DNA of 64,000 nt from Galeruca laticollis (taxonomy: Eukaryota; Arthropoda; Insecta; Coleoptera; Chrysomelidae), in the NCBI GenBank assembly GCA_963921935.1, contig OY998175.1:162128809-162192808 (forward strand), given 5' to 3'. The translations under genes and the position numbers were made by a program. The notes beneath the pieces were generated by a model. That model had not been told where the DNA came from. It worked only from the letters and a program-made list of their open reading frames with translations, and ran no database searches. Below, piece after piece: positions 1 through 10,389 of the stretch. Every line of letters starts with the position of its first letter. Positions within the stretch are counted from its first letter, which is position 1.

Positions 1-1038
1 CCAGATTGGACGATAAAATGTCATATATTTTATTCACACCTACAAGATCATCTAAAAAGTTTGATTCCGCTATCTACTTGTCTCTTCATTAAATATGACA
101 AACAAACCTTTTTGACGTGACCTGTTTTTGAACATGCGCTACTACGTAATTTTTCATGAGGCACTTGACAATTATTCGACCTATGATTTGTTCTAGCACA
201 TCGAAGACAATTTCGCTCGATTCCATGTGCTTTCAAGTTTATTCGCGATTTTTGACGAGTCTGTGATGGAGAGCTATTCACTTGGACAGGAACGTTAAAA
301 AAGGTTCGTCGATTCTCTATTTTCAGAACGTGAACGCGCACGTGAAATCCTATTAACGTCTGTATTGGCAGATGTATTTGACAAACATTGATTTCTCGAC
401 AATCGATTTTTGATGTTTCATACGCTAGTGCTGATTCGACCACTTTTTCGTATGTTGCCTCCGCTAGTTGTAAAACCTTTTCCCGGATTCCATTGTCCTT
501 TAGCCCCCGGATGAACTGAGCTCGTAAGAACAGATTAGCAACATTTCTTTCACATTGACACTGGAATTTACATGTAGACGCTAATTGACGTAGTTCTCTT
601 GAATATTGGCTAATCGTCTCCCCTTCTCTTTGATTTCTTGATAAGAAGCGATGTTTTTATACGATTATATTCGGGGCTGGACATAGATGATCTTTCTTCC
701 AATAGCTTGACAATAGTGTCATAGGTCATTGTAGAGGGACCTGCCGGTGTAGTAAGTGAACATATCACGGTATGTAGCTGAGGCCCTATATGGAGTAATA
801 ATTCTCTCACCCACAATTCTTTATTGTCCTTAATTCCTTTTGAATTGAATCAATTTTCGAGACGCTTACGATATTGACGAAATGTTTCCTTATTGTCGTC
901 GAAGTATTCGAAATTTGACACCACATTGACGTTTGGTTGAATTGACTGGTTCGACTTCATAGACTGGAGAATTTCCCTGTTTTGGCGTAAAACTTCAGCC
1001 ATTGTAGACAATATTGCCTTTAGATCTTCGGACTGCAT
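1..1038 (-). pseudogene. Gypsy-type LTR retrotransposon gag, frameshifted and cut by the window edge
   Basis: Reading down from the ATG at 1038, three frames carry consecutive parts of one gag polyprotein: an N-terminal part to about 850, a middle part about 816-480 containing the phrase REGETISQYSRELRQLAS typical of gypsy gag, and a C-terminal part about 443-48. The last part has a CCHC knuckle of pattern C-x2-C-x4-H-x4-C (starting CLRC) followed by a degenerate second knuckle that has lost its first cysteine. At least two frameshifts separate the parts, so it is inactive. Protease and pol would lie beyond coordinate 1. Gag would package element RNA in a cytoplasmic particle. No LTR was located upstream of 1038. 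Confidence 0.75.
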
Positions 1039-1261
1039 GATTCGAAGTATCTCATGCCCTGCGATCTTTTATAGGCACTGCTAAACTGCATTTTTAACGC
1101 CCTCTATTCGCTTGGAAGGTTACTAACGAACTTTATTTTACTGATTGCTGTAATACCGTCAAAGTAATACATCAAAATGTCAGGAGTAAAACAATAACGA
1201 ATGGATCAGTATATTAGAGACTTTGACATTTTTTAAAGAGAAATAATTTTTTAACTTGTAG

Positions 1262-2280
1262 ATGACTTTACTGTAGCACAAAGAAAAACCAAAAAGGCTT
1301 TAATTACAACAGACCTTTCGTCTAGTTCCGATATTTACAACGGACGGGGATCAAGAATACGGAAAAAAAATACAAGGTATATGTCCCATCACTCTAGTTC
1401 TGATTCAGACGAGAGTCCCTCATTAAATCGTAACATTTATCCTGTTTTTAAACCTACACCACAAACAAATTGTAAGTATTTAAAGAAATTAATAAAAATG
1501 TTTTGTGCAAATAATATATTTTTCAGTATTGTATTAAAAGTCTGGGAATTCTAAATCGGGTAGTACTTCTCCAGAGATTCAAGTGGAATCTATTGCCGAA
1601 ACTATGAGGTCTGAAGCTGAAGGAATTTCCCTTGAGAATAAAGAATCAAATGATATGGCGAGATTTGCTGTTCCTAGAGGCAATTTGTTTCTTAAGTTGA
1701 ATCATAATTTATAATAACCTAAAGTTTGCATATTAAATTTGACTTTTAGAATAAAAATCCTTAAAATTTTATAATGTACCTTTTTTTAATTTGTTTTAGA
1801 GTCAAAACCTTGTGGCAGTAGAATCAGATGAACACTTCACAAAAGAGATAAATCATCACCACAAATAGATACACTTGATGATCAAGGTGACTAAACTAAA
1901 TCATTTTAATTAATTTTTATATTTAATCATATTTTAAATTTATTTTAGAAATTAAAAGGTTGATGATAGATGAAATATCTCAATTAAATTTAAAAATCAA
2001 CACATTAATTGAAAGCGTTGGCACTCTCTTGAAAACACAAAGAATTCCGAGTAACCTGCAAGTAACATCGTTTGAAAATAATGTGAAAACGTTATATGAA
2101 AAAATTCCAGTAATTCGACATTCCACGCATATTTTTAAAATCCAAATTCAACGTACTCGATCAAATACTGTCCCTAGTATTGTAAACCGACATTACAGAT
2201 CATTTCTCAACAATACTACAGATAGTACTGGAAAAGACCAAATGCCCCAAGGAACGAGGAATAGTGAAATAGATAGATGA
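1262..2280 (+). pseudogene. Unrecognised multi-exon candidate, possibly DUF4806-like
   Basis: Exon-like blocks with plausible splice sites occur in order: 1262-1471 (open, serine/charge-rich, perfect GTAAGT donor), about 1530-1690, 1800-1886, and 1949-2280 (106 codons from the ATG at 1960). The last block begins with an amphipathic stretch (EISQLNLKINTLIESVGTLL), resembling the helix that precedes the DUF4806 domain in repeat-associated insect proteins, but I cannot see the domain itself. The second block is open only if its first codons are skipped, and block 3 contains stops in the expected frame. It may be a decayed transposon-linked gene or a host gene with a misjudged structure. Confidence 0.3.
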
Positions 2281-2713
2281 AACAAAACTTAAAAATACAA
2301 TCAGACAAAAATCTTGGGATTTCTTATACTTGAATCCAGATCCTAACTATGCAACAAATACTTTCGTTGAAATCTTCAAAAATATATAGACGACTGTACA
2401 TATACGAAAAAATGTAAAAGGAAAAACACGGAGGTCGCCCCATGGATGACAAATACACTACAAAATACACAATGTATATCGAAAAAAAATTAGTGTTTGA
2501 AAAACATTGGAATCAATTATATTGTATCATATGTGTAATATTTGTTAGCACATGCTATTATCAATAAATTATTATTATCTTAAGTTTGAGAAGAAAATAA
2601 AGAAAATCACCCCTCCTATTTTATAAACAAAATTTTATATTAAATTTTTGAAACTATTTGTCGACATTCGTCTTTTAATAAACTATCCTGGTTAATGAAA
2701 ACGGATAAAAGCT

Positions 2714-2786
2714 TTAAACAGCTTTTTGAAACAACCTATCCTACTTTTAAGCCAAAATAAAATAACAGGTTGTTTCAAAAAGTGTT
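2714..2786. repeat. Short near-perfect palindrome
   Basis: About 21 bases at 2714-2734 (containing GCTTTTTGAAACAACCT) are repeated in reverse complement at about 2766-2786 with one mismatch, separated by about 31 bases. It could be a small foldback or MITE end. No gene is associated; the rest of 2600-3640 shows no supported coding sequence. Confidence 0.6.
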
Positions 2787-3644
2787 TAAACTTTGTGTGA
2801 CTGTTTTTACTTGTTTATTTAAGAACAAACAATATAGGTATAATTTAAAAAACCTTCAGTATTTACTTGGCTTGCCATCTAGTAGTAGCTAGTAAACTGT
2901 GACTAATCATGCAGGTCTCTTCCTTTATTTTTTCCATGCTGGTGAATAGTAACCTTCCACCACAATAGATGGCGCAGCACTCGACAAAATTTTGTGGCTT
3001 CGGACTTAGTACAGGAGATTCTATTCTTCCCCGTATTAAAAGTATTTATCTATGACGTATCTCGGAGTGTATTTATGGTAAGGATAGGACTCGGTGATTT
3101 TTCTTTTTGTTTTAATAGTTTTTATCCTCGTCGCCACTTTGTTGTAACTAAAAGGGGAGAGACTGACTATTTTGATGTCAACATTATATACTTTATTACT
3201 GTATATCAGATTATATGAAAAAGTAATGACAGCACTAAAAATAATGTCTTATTCCACTACTTGACATTCGACTACTATCTATCCATATGACTTACAAATA
3301 AAGGCTCGGTTACAGAAACCGACTGTAGACAAAAACGGGCTCAGCGGACTTAACTGTCAACTATTATGTAGGGTATAACACATTTATAAATATTAAAAAT
3401 ATTGCCGAATCACTGTAAACTTCACAACAAACAAATGTCATTGGCAAAATAGTGAGGTTATTACTCTAAATAACGGTCCGTATTTGCAATAGGGACCGAG
3501 AAAGATGACGTTTATGCCATCTGCCGTGAAAAAAAACAAACAATGTGAGGTAAACACTATTAGTAGTATTAAGTAGTTTTGTTCGATATAGCCCAAAAAA
3601 GGAACGAGAAGAAGAAGAAGTAGTTTTGTATAATCAGCGTTTTT

Positions 3645-4735
3645 AAATGTTTGTGATGTCGTCATCAAAAGTATCTTTCTGTATTCATGGCTGTTCAAAT
3701 ATGCTGTATAAAAATACTACGCAGTTGAAATTTTATAGTTTCCCGGAAGTCCATTGAACACTGCGTGGATAACCTTAAAACGTCAAAAATGGATAAATGC
3801 AGTAAAAACTCATATTTAATTAAAATGTTCGAATTAAAACATTTTATTAACTATTTTTTATGTATAATCAGTATGACACTACAATTGGCAGCTATTAGAA
3901 AAGTTCTAAATGTTTTTTTACACGAATAAAAGATTATTATCGAGAGAATAACATGTTGTTTTCTGTACGATTTCATTGATTATATAAAATAAAAAACTAG
4001 TTGTGCTTGCTGACTTTAATATTATATAATAAGTTCAAATAATTAAATACTATTAAGGGGAAGAAAGTAAACATTTGTACAAAACGAATCACTTTATATG
4101 TACCTGACTTCTTTAATAGTGGTATTTTTGTTTTTACATACTAACGTTACTTTCTGTTTTAAAAGGAATTGTTGTATTCGTTGCTGAAGATATTATCTTT
4201 GAAATATTATTAGAAATATTTCCTACTATTAGTAGTATTAGTAGTTTTGTATAATCAGCGTCTTTAAACGTTCATTTCTTAAAACTGATATTAAATGTTT
4301 GTGATGTCGTCATCAAAATTATCTTTCTGTATTCATGGCTGTTCAAATATGCTGTATAAAAATACTACGCAGTTGAAACTTTATAGTTTCCCCAAAAATT
4401 CATTAAACACTGCGTGGATAACCTTAAAACGTCTAAAAAGGAATAAATGCAGTAAAAATCCATATGTAATTGAAATGTTCTAATTAAAACATTTTATTAA
4501 CTATTTTTTTGTGTATAATCAGTATGATACTACAATTGGCAGCTATTAGAAAAGTTCTAAATGTTTTTTTACATAAATAAAATATTATTATCGAAAGAAT
4601 AAAATGTTGTTTTCTGTACGATTTCATTGATTATATAAAAAAAACTAGTTATGTGCTTGCTGACTTTAATATTATATAATAAGTTCAAATAATTAAATAC
4701 TATTAAGAGGAAGAAAGTAAACATTTGTAGAAAAC
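3645..4735 (+). repeat. Tandem duplication of about 440 bp carrying a THAP exon
   Basis: The stretch 3645-4080 is repeated at 4293-4732 with an offset of 648-650 bases. Matching landmarks include the start AAATGTTTGTGATGTCGTC and the tail AAGTTCAAATAATTAAATAC. Both copies hold the 5' half of a THAP domain. The upstream copy has a shifted frame that ends the protein early (TTCCCGGAAGTCCATTG region), while the downstream copy stays open for 62 codons. The intervening 4090-4240 is unrelated AT-rich DNA. Confidence 0.85.
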
Positions 4736-4912
4736 GAATTACTTCAAGTTTTTTAATTACATTTCAGAAAACATCGGGAGAATTGGGAACCAAATAAAAA
4801 TACTAGAATTTGCAGTGCTCATTTTGTCAATAATCAAAAATCAGATAATCCCTTACACCCATCTTACATACCAACAATTTTTTCTGGCAAAGAAAATAAA
4901 AAGATCTATTAA
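4295..4912 (+). pseudogene. THAP zinc-finger domain in two exons, probably decayed
   Basis: The first exon encodes the start of a THAP domain, with the C-x4-C pair in FCIHGC and the YSFPKN motif followed by the conserved W. After a putative acceptor at 4766-4767 the second block encodes the other half: WEPNKNTRICSAHF gives the C-x2-H pair and PSYIPTIF the terminal AVPTIF-like box, ending at TAA 4910-4912. THAP domains bind DNA and occur in P-element transposases and host factors. No donor I can see joins the halves in phase: the best GT sites at 4431 and 4466 leave a mismatch. No transposase domain follows, so this is a THAP-only relic or an exon pair needing another junction. Confidence 0.6.
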
Positions 4913-4979
4913 TTTTTTGCATTTTGTAGGTTGTTTATTATACTGTTTACATCACAATGTTTTTCTTATTTAACACCAG

Positions 4980-5560
4980 GGCACTTTCGACAGAAGTGCT
5001 GCCTCTATAGTTCGGTCTCGATCCCTATTATCGCCCGAAAACGGTCGGTTAATTCTGTCCGTAAAATCAATCGATTAACGGACAGCTTTTGGATGGTGTA
5101 ACACGAAAGCTACAATTTACTGTCGATCGGCCGATTCAACGGACTGTTTTTTAGCTGGCGCAACCGGCTGTAAGACAAATTTAGGTAATTTTTTAAATTA
5201 AATATTGCTCAGATTAATTATATACTGAAGTTGATAAAAGAAGATCTAACCAGTCATCGAATAGATATCCATATACTATCACTCCAGAAGAGAAATTGGT
5301 ATTCTACCAATTGTTAATCTTCCTTTGCAGTAAATAAAACTTTCGGCATCGTCCAGGCACGACTTTCACAACCGGCGGCTGACGCTTGAATGCCCGAGCA
5401 GGGGTAGGGCCGCAGCGTCTGCAGCCGCCAGCGTTTGACGCTCGAAAAGGAACAGATAAATATATTGTCACATGAGGAGTACTAGGCGTCAGACGCCGAG
5501 CGGCAGTGGCCCCATAGGAAACGCATCTTTAAGCTTCAGCGGACGAAACGTAAGTGCCAG
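4980..5560. other. GC-richer island with short palindromes upstream of the aldo-keto reductase gene
   Basis: This stretch is visibly richer in CG than its surroundings. It holds the stem CTGTCCGT/ACGGACAG near 5067-5096 and several versions of a GGCG-TC-GACGC motif at 5370-5500 that are partly inverted to each other. The segment TTTAAGCTTCAGCGGACG near 5530 has a related copy near 7232. These look like ends of a GC-rich MITE-type repeat. No gene is seen. Confidence 0.4.
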
Positions 5561-5863
5561 GAGCTTAGGTGTAAACAAATTCGGAATCTGCAAGGTCTTA
5601 AGCCTCTCCAATGGAGAAAATAATATTTAGTTCCTTATACAGGGTCAATAATTAAACTTAAATTATTATTTAGAAGTCTACTGTGACGCTTTTCTACTTG
5701 TTTGTGGTTGGTCATACACATAACCTCACATTAATGAAATAATCGGTTGACGATTTGGTGTATCAACAGTGATTACTTAAAACAAAAATTTGACAATCTG
5801 TCAACATTACTTATATTGTTTAGGTTATAATATCCTTTTATTACGTTTTTTACATAAACAGTG

Positions 5864-6889
5864 ATGAAAAAGCTTCCGAAACTGACAAAAATGGTTAGCG
5901 AAAGCACGAAACTAGCACCCCCAATTACCTCTAAACGTCCCCCGCCAATGTTAACATTGAATAACGGCATCAAAATGCCATCCTTCGGTCTTGGTACTTG
6001 GTTAGCACCTCCAGGAGAAGTTGGAGAAGTCGTCAAACGAGCCATAGAAGTTGGATATAGACTTTTCGATTGTGCTTGGCTTTACAGTAACGAGAAAGAA
6101 ATAGGAGAGGGTTTAAGAAGTAAAATTTCAGATGGTTCTGTATACAGAGAAGATTTATTCATTTGTACCAAATTGTGGAATACGTTTCATGAACAAGAGA
6201 AAGTGGTACCGGCTTGTAGAGCATCTCTGAAAAATTTCGGGTTGGACTATTTGGATCTGTATTTGATGCACTTTCCAACGGCCCAAAAAGGTAGAGATTT
6301 AAATCCAAAGTTACCGTTTAAAAACGCTGAGAATTTGGATTACGATTATGTTAAAACTTGGAAAAGTATGGAGGAATGTGTGAAACTCGGATTAACAAAA
6401 TCTATCGGTATATCTAATTTCAATAGCAAACAGGTGCTACGAGTTTTAGATAATTGTGATATAAGACCAGTAGTAAATCAAATAGAGGTAACACCATTTC
6501 TGCCACAACATAATCTTATTAAATTTTGTAGAAGCCACTTTATAGAAATTATGGCATATTCTCCTTTGGGTTCTCCAGCAAGACCTTGGGCCAAGCCCGA
6601 CGATATAATGCTATCTTTAAAAGATCCTACACTTTTATGCATCGGAACGAAATATAAGAAATCCGGTTCTCAAGTTGTTCTGCGTTATATATACCAGCTA
6701 GGAACAATACCAATTCCAAAAACGTCAAATCTACAAAGACTGGAGCAGAATATTAGTATTTTTGACTTTGAGCTTGATGATGATGTTATGTGTGCTATTA
6801 ATAATACATTTAATAATGGAGTTAGGTTGTGTCACGCTGAAGAATTAAAAGACAATGTTCATTATCCATTTCATCTAGTAGAAGAGTAA
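5864..6889 (+). CDS. Aldo-keto reductase, intact and intronless
   Basis: A 341-residue open frame runs from the ATG at 5864 to TAA at 6887-6889; an in-frame ATG at 5891 with a better context is an alternative start. Aldo-keto reductases use NADPH to reduce aldehydes and ketones in the cytosol. The TIM-barrel motifs are all present in order: FGLGTW, the catalytic Asp and Tyr of FDCAWLYSNE (residues 69 and 74 counting from 5864), Lys 103 in ICTKLW, His 136 in LYLMHFP, the GISNFN motif, YSPLGSPARPW, and the cofactor-binding IPKTSN near residue 285. Length is slightly above the usual 315-330 because of an N-terminal extension. A poly(A) signal AATAAA lies at 6967-6972. The lack of introns suggests a retrocopy or a naturally intronless family member. 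The exact substrate class is not readable. Confidence 0.93.
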   Translation: MKKLPKLTKMVSESTKLAPPITSKRPPPMLTLNNGIKMPSFGLGTWLAPPGEVGEVVKRAIEVGYRLFDCAWLYSNEKEIGEGLRSKISDGSVYREDLFICTKLWNTFHEQEKVVPACRASLKNFGLDYLDLYLMHFPTAQKGRDLNPKLPFKNAENLDYDYVKTWKSMEECVKLGLTKSIGISNFNSKQVLRVLDNCDIRPVVNQIEVTPFLPQHNLIKFCRSHFIEIMAYSPLGSPARPWAKPDDIMLSLKDPTLLCIGTKYKKSGSQVVLRYIYQLGTIPIPKTSNLQRLEQNISIFDFELDDDVMCAINNTFNNGVRLCHAEELKDNVHYPFHLVEE

Positions 6890-7341
6890 TTTTTTTAGGG
6901 AAAATAAAATTCTTAAAATTATGAGCATAAAAATTAGTAAAATATACTGTTACATCTCTCGTATTCAATAAATAAAAAAATAGTTCAAAACAAATTGATG
7001 ACATTTCCTGAAGAAACGCTCTGAAAAAGTTACGGATCAATTAAATCATAAGGTCTCGGAATTGTGCGCAATAATCTGTACAATATAATTACCTCACCAG
7101 TACATTTAAGCCTGTTTGAAGGTGGTACAACTACAACAATAAAGTATTTATACATATTTAGTTATATCTGTAAATTTTAGACTTCTAAGTACAAAGTTGA
7201 AGTCATATATTCTGGCTTCTTGTGTCCGTCCGTTTTAAGCTTCAGTGGAGGGACGGGTCCGTTTTAAGCTTTTTTTTTCAAATGCATTTAAAGTCGGTTA
7301 TTATGTTGAAAAGAGATAGCGATAAACAACATTAATTAATA
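6890..7341. other. Intergenic, 3' flank of the aldo-keto reductase gene
   Basis: It contains candidate poly(A) signals at 6903 and 6967 and, near 7232-7268, a degenerate copy of the TTTAAGCTTCAG repeat also seen upstream of the gene near 5530. No coding sequence is supported. Confidence 0.4.
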
Positions 7342-7550
7342 GCGTATTCGACTGGCTGCACTAGTGCGCATTAATTCCAATTTTTGTCCCACTATTTATA
7401 TTCGACTGTTGTGCACATTTACAATACCGGTTATATTTCCATTCAACTGGTACCGGCGCTCGCTGTGAATTCGAATGTTTTGGCACTGTACAATTTCGAC
7501 GGTGCCCCACTACTTTAAGGTTATGTATAATAGATGTTTACAATCTGAAA

Positions 7551-8786
7551 ATGAATGTGACAAAGTAATTAGCCATTTTATTATCTTCAAGCAGCAGCGA
7601 AAGTGAAGTCGAAAGCGATGACGATATTTTCAAGTTTATAAAATCTAAGGAAGATAGAGAAGTTAAACAAAAAATTCAAGAATACCTGAACATTGTAGGA
7701 AAATATTCAGATGCCGAGGTATTAATTCATAAAAACAAGTAAATGCTAATTACCTGCTAAATCAAATGTTTTGTAGTTCAAGCGAAACTTTAGAATGAAC
7801 CGAAATACCTATGAAACGTTGAAGAATCAATTTGAAAATTGGAAATATTACAAAAAAGAACAGCCACATGGCGGTTCTCCTATGACTTCAGCAAAAATAG
7901 CTATTCTATCATTTTTGTGGTATGCAGGAAATAAATGTACTATAAGAGATGTAGAAGGAAGATTTGAGATAGCTAAATCTACTTTCATTCACTCTGTACC
8001 AAAGTAATGGAATTTCTTAATAGCATAGCACCACATGTGATCATGTTTCCATCTACTCTGGAAGAGAAGGAATTAACATCATCAGAATTTCAAAAATTAA
8101 GTGGACTTCCAAATGTTCTAGGATGTATTGATGGCACTTATATTCCAATTTCCACACCACATAATAAAATTAAAAGTACATATGTCAATAGACAAGATTC
8201 ACCTTCAATTACGTTACAGTGTATGTGTAGATATGATATGATAGATGTGTTCACTGGTGTACCCAGTAAAATTCATGATTCACGGTTTTACAGTTTATCA
8301 AATATCTCCAAAAAATTACCTGGTATATGTGGAGACCAGTGGCACATTCTAGGAGACTCGGCATACCCCCTAAGGAAATGGTTGCTAACACCATATCGTG
8401 ATTATGGTAATTTAATAGATATCCAAAAGAATTATAATAAACGATTCTCTGGTACTAGAGTAAAAATTGAGAATTATTTTGGATTATTGAAGTCCCTATG
8501 GAGACAACTTATTCGTATTGATTTGACTACAGTCCAGCGCATGGCAGATTTTATAGTCAGTTGTTGTGCTCTCCACAATGTATGTACTACTCTAAACGAT
8601 GAATGGGAAGAGGATGAAGTTCAAAATAATAATGATGATGACTTAACTGTCTCGACCATTACTTTGTGGAATCTACTCATATTGATTTATCGAAACAATT
8701 GTCAATTTTTTAGAATTTTCAACAATTTTTATTATATTGTGGAATTAGCTAGAAACAGTGAGTTTAAAATGATGATGACTGTTTAA
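7551..8786 (+). pseudogene. Harbinger DDE transposase (HARBI1-like), frameshifted
   Basis: Exon 1 (from the ATG at 7551, with a TAA after five codons) encodes an acidic serine-rich N-terminus ending at a donor at 7719. A 58-base intron follows, and exon 2 begins at 7777. Exon 2 carries the HTH region (FEIAKSTFIHS) and then breaks: one base change near 7993-8000 shifts the frame. The catalytic part, starting at the ATG at 8007, has D42 in LGCIDGTYIPI, D117 in LGDSAYPL and E155 in RVKIENYFGLLKSLW, the DDE triad of the family, plus the CALHNVC box. After about residue 210 the frame runs into an unrelated MITE-like repeat, so the C-terminus is chimeric. In an active copy it would cut and insert the element DNA in the nucleus. 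Confidence 0.88.
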
Positions 8787-8790
8787 TAGT
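8646..8790. repeat. MITE-like repeat fragment fused to the Harbinger transposase 3' end
   Basis: Segments here match two other places in the window. CTTTGTGGAATCTACTCATAT resembles 22147-22168, and CGAAACAATTGTCAAT through ATTATATTGTGGAATTAGCTAG is the reverse complement of 22190-22250 and resembles 45300-45345. The repeat overwrites the end of the transposase reading frame. Confidence 0.65.
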
Positions 8791-9185
8791 GCACGTAAAT
8801 AATGAGGAACTGAGAATTCAGGGAGAAGTGAAACGTTATCAAATTTGCAGAGTATTACCAACACAATATTTATAAATAGCTATGTTTGGACAGAATGAGA
8901 AACACGTATTGATTTATTAAATTGTTTTTAAAAACTTTTTTATAAAAATATACCCATTTTTTAAACAATAAAATAAATATTTATTTAGACAATGTGGTAT
9001 TTTTTCACACTGTGTAAAACTAGATAATTCTAAACTAGTTCCACATTTTTTAAATGCATGTTACAACTCTTTTAAAGATTTATCGTTTTATTTTGTACTG
9101 AATAAATCCCTCAGTAATTGGAGTTTTTCGTTATGCCGTCTTTCTTTATTTTCTTCTTTCTCTTGATGTAGCTGCTCCTGCTGCT

Positions 9186-9847
9186 TTAGTCTCTTTTCTT
9201 GGGCTTCCTCATTTCCCCTTTTGCATTGCTTCTATACTTCACTATGGTCTGATTTTGGTCTTTCATTACTTCAGGTTCAATACTGTCATCAATGTTGGCA
9301 TTTTTATTGAGATCTTCTTCAAACTCGATTTTTGTTCTCTGGTTACCACTTTGGCTATTATTTGCAACAGCTTTCTTCTTGCGTTTCAATACTGTTTTGA
9401 ATCTATTTTCAACTTGCTGCGCAGTTCTATTGATTTTGAATTCAACATTTACGTCATTTAGTACATACTCCCACATTTTCTTTTTGGTGCGAAATTTTTT
9501 CATAGGACCCACTTCGAGTATTTATCCAAAATCATTCTTGTCATATCCTCTGACCATTCAATCAACTCTTTTTCGTCCATATCCTGTACAGATTCTGATA
9601 TATTTTGCATATCTTCTCTGGGTAATATGTTAGAATTAATTGATGTTTCTTTATTTAAAAAGACAGTATCCTCTTTTCCTGAAAGAGTAATTGTACTCAT
9701 GAAAACCGGCACGGTGCATACATATCAAGAGAACCTACCTTCGAAATCACTGATAGTCCACAAAATTTCTTCGTTTTCATTTTGGCATAAACAATTGTTT
9801 TGATCGTAAGCAAAATTATTAAATATAACATCCATGTTCTTGTCCAT
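9186..9847 (-). pseudogene. Harbinger-associated SANT/Myb-like protein, frameshifted
   Basis: Exon 1 runs from the ATG at 9845-9847 down to 9739, followed by a donor GTAGGT. A 50-base intron ends at an acceptor near 9690 (CTCTTTCAG), and the next exon encodes the acidic region and the trihelix/SANT-like core: W-S-E-D, ILDKYSKW, then KKKMWEYVLNDVN and the QVENRFKTVLKRKKK helix. The core is split by a frameshift near 9500-9512. In this superfamily the SANT-like protein recruits the transposase to the nucleus and the element ends. It lies convergent to the transposase gene, 400 bases away, as expected. The 3' end is rich in lysine codons. Confidence 0.8.
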
Positions 9848-10389
9848 AGTGCACAATTTATAAAATTAGTTTTCAATTTTAAAATTTTAAGGTTAAAATG
9901 ATCAATCGTTCCAGTCGAATGAGCTTGTCACTTTAACATAGGCACCGTGCCAGTAATAGTAGTACCACAGAAATTCGAATTTTCTGCATGCATTTGCTCT
10001 GGGTCGTTTCAAAAATTCTGTTCGAAAACAGAGCAGCACTAATTCTGCTCCTACACCGAATGAGAGCGGTTCAGTCGAATGCGCAGATCAGTTCTATTCA
10101 AAAGAATTTATTAACTTCTCTTGCCAGCTGTCATTTAAAAAATCTTGATAGTACCAAAGAATACACCAACAACAAGAAACGAAGCTTGTGCTATTTTAGA
10201 ATTCATTTTCTGAGTGCGCATGTCTGAGTCAGAGTCAGTTATCTGTCAATGTCATGTGATTTTATTGTTTATTCTTTGTTTACATGTTTAACAAAGAATA
10301 TTCTTTGCTGTACGGTTTTTCCTTATTTACAATATAACATATATATTTCGTTTGTGTTTTTAATTGTTTAAAAAACTATTATATCAGTT

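Larger units (their letters stand above)
7342..10084. mobile_element. PIF/Harbinger DNA transposon
   Basis: The element holds the two genes that define the superfamily, a DDE transposase (+) and a SANT/Myb-like protein (-), arranged convergently. Proposed ends are GCGTATTCGACTG at 7342 and its near inverse CAGTCGAATGCGC ending at 10084 (12 of 13 bases pair). Further copies of the CAGTCGAAT motif near both ends (7441 and 9916) may be subterminal binding sites. I could not confirm a 3-bp target duplication at these ends, so the boundaries are tentative. Both genes carry disruptions, so the copy is not autonomous. Confidence 0.7.

Noticed and set aside
2994..3218. 74-codon plus frame
   Set aside because: Hydrophobic, no recognisable motif, no splice context; likely chance in AT-rich DNA.
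5864..6889. Aldo-keto reductase as bacterial horizontal transfer
   Set aside because: Intronless, but motifs and base composition are ordinary for an animal gene; no bacterial neighbours.
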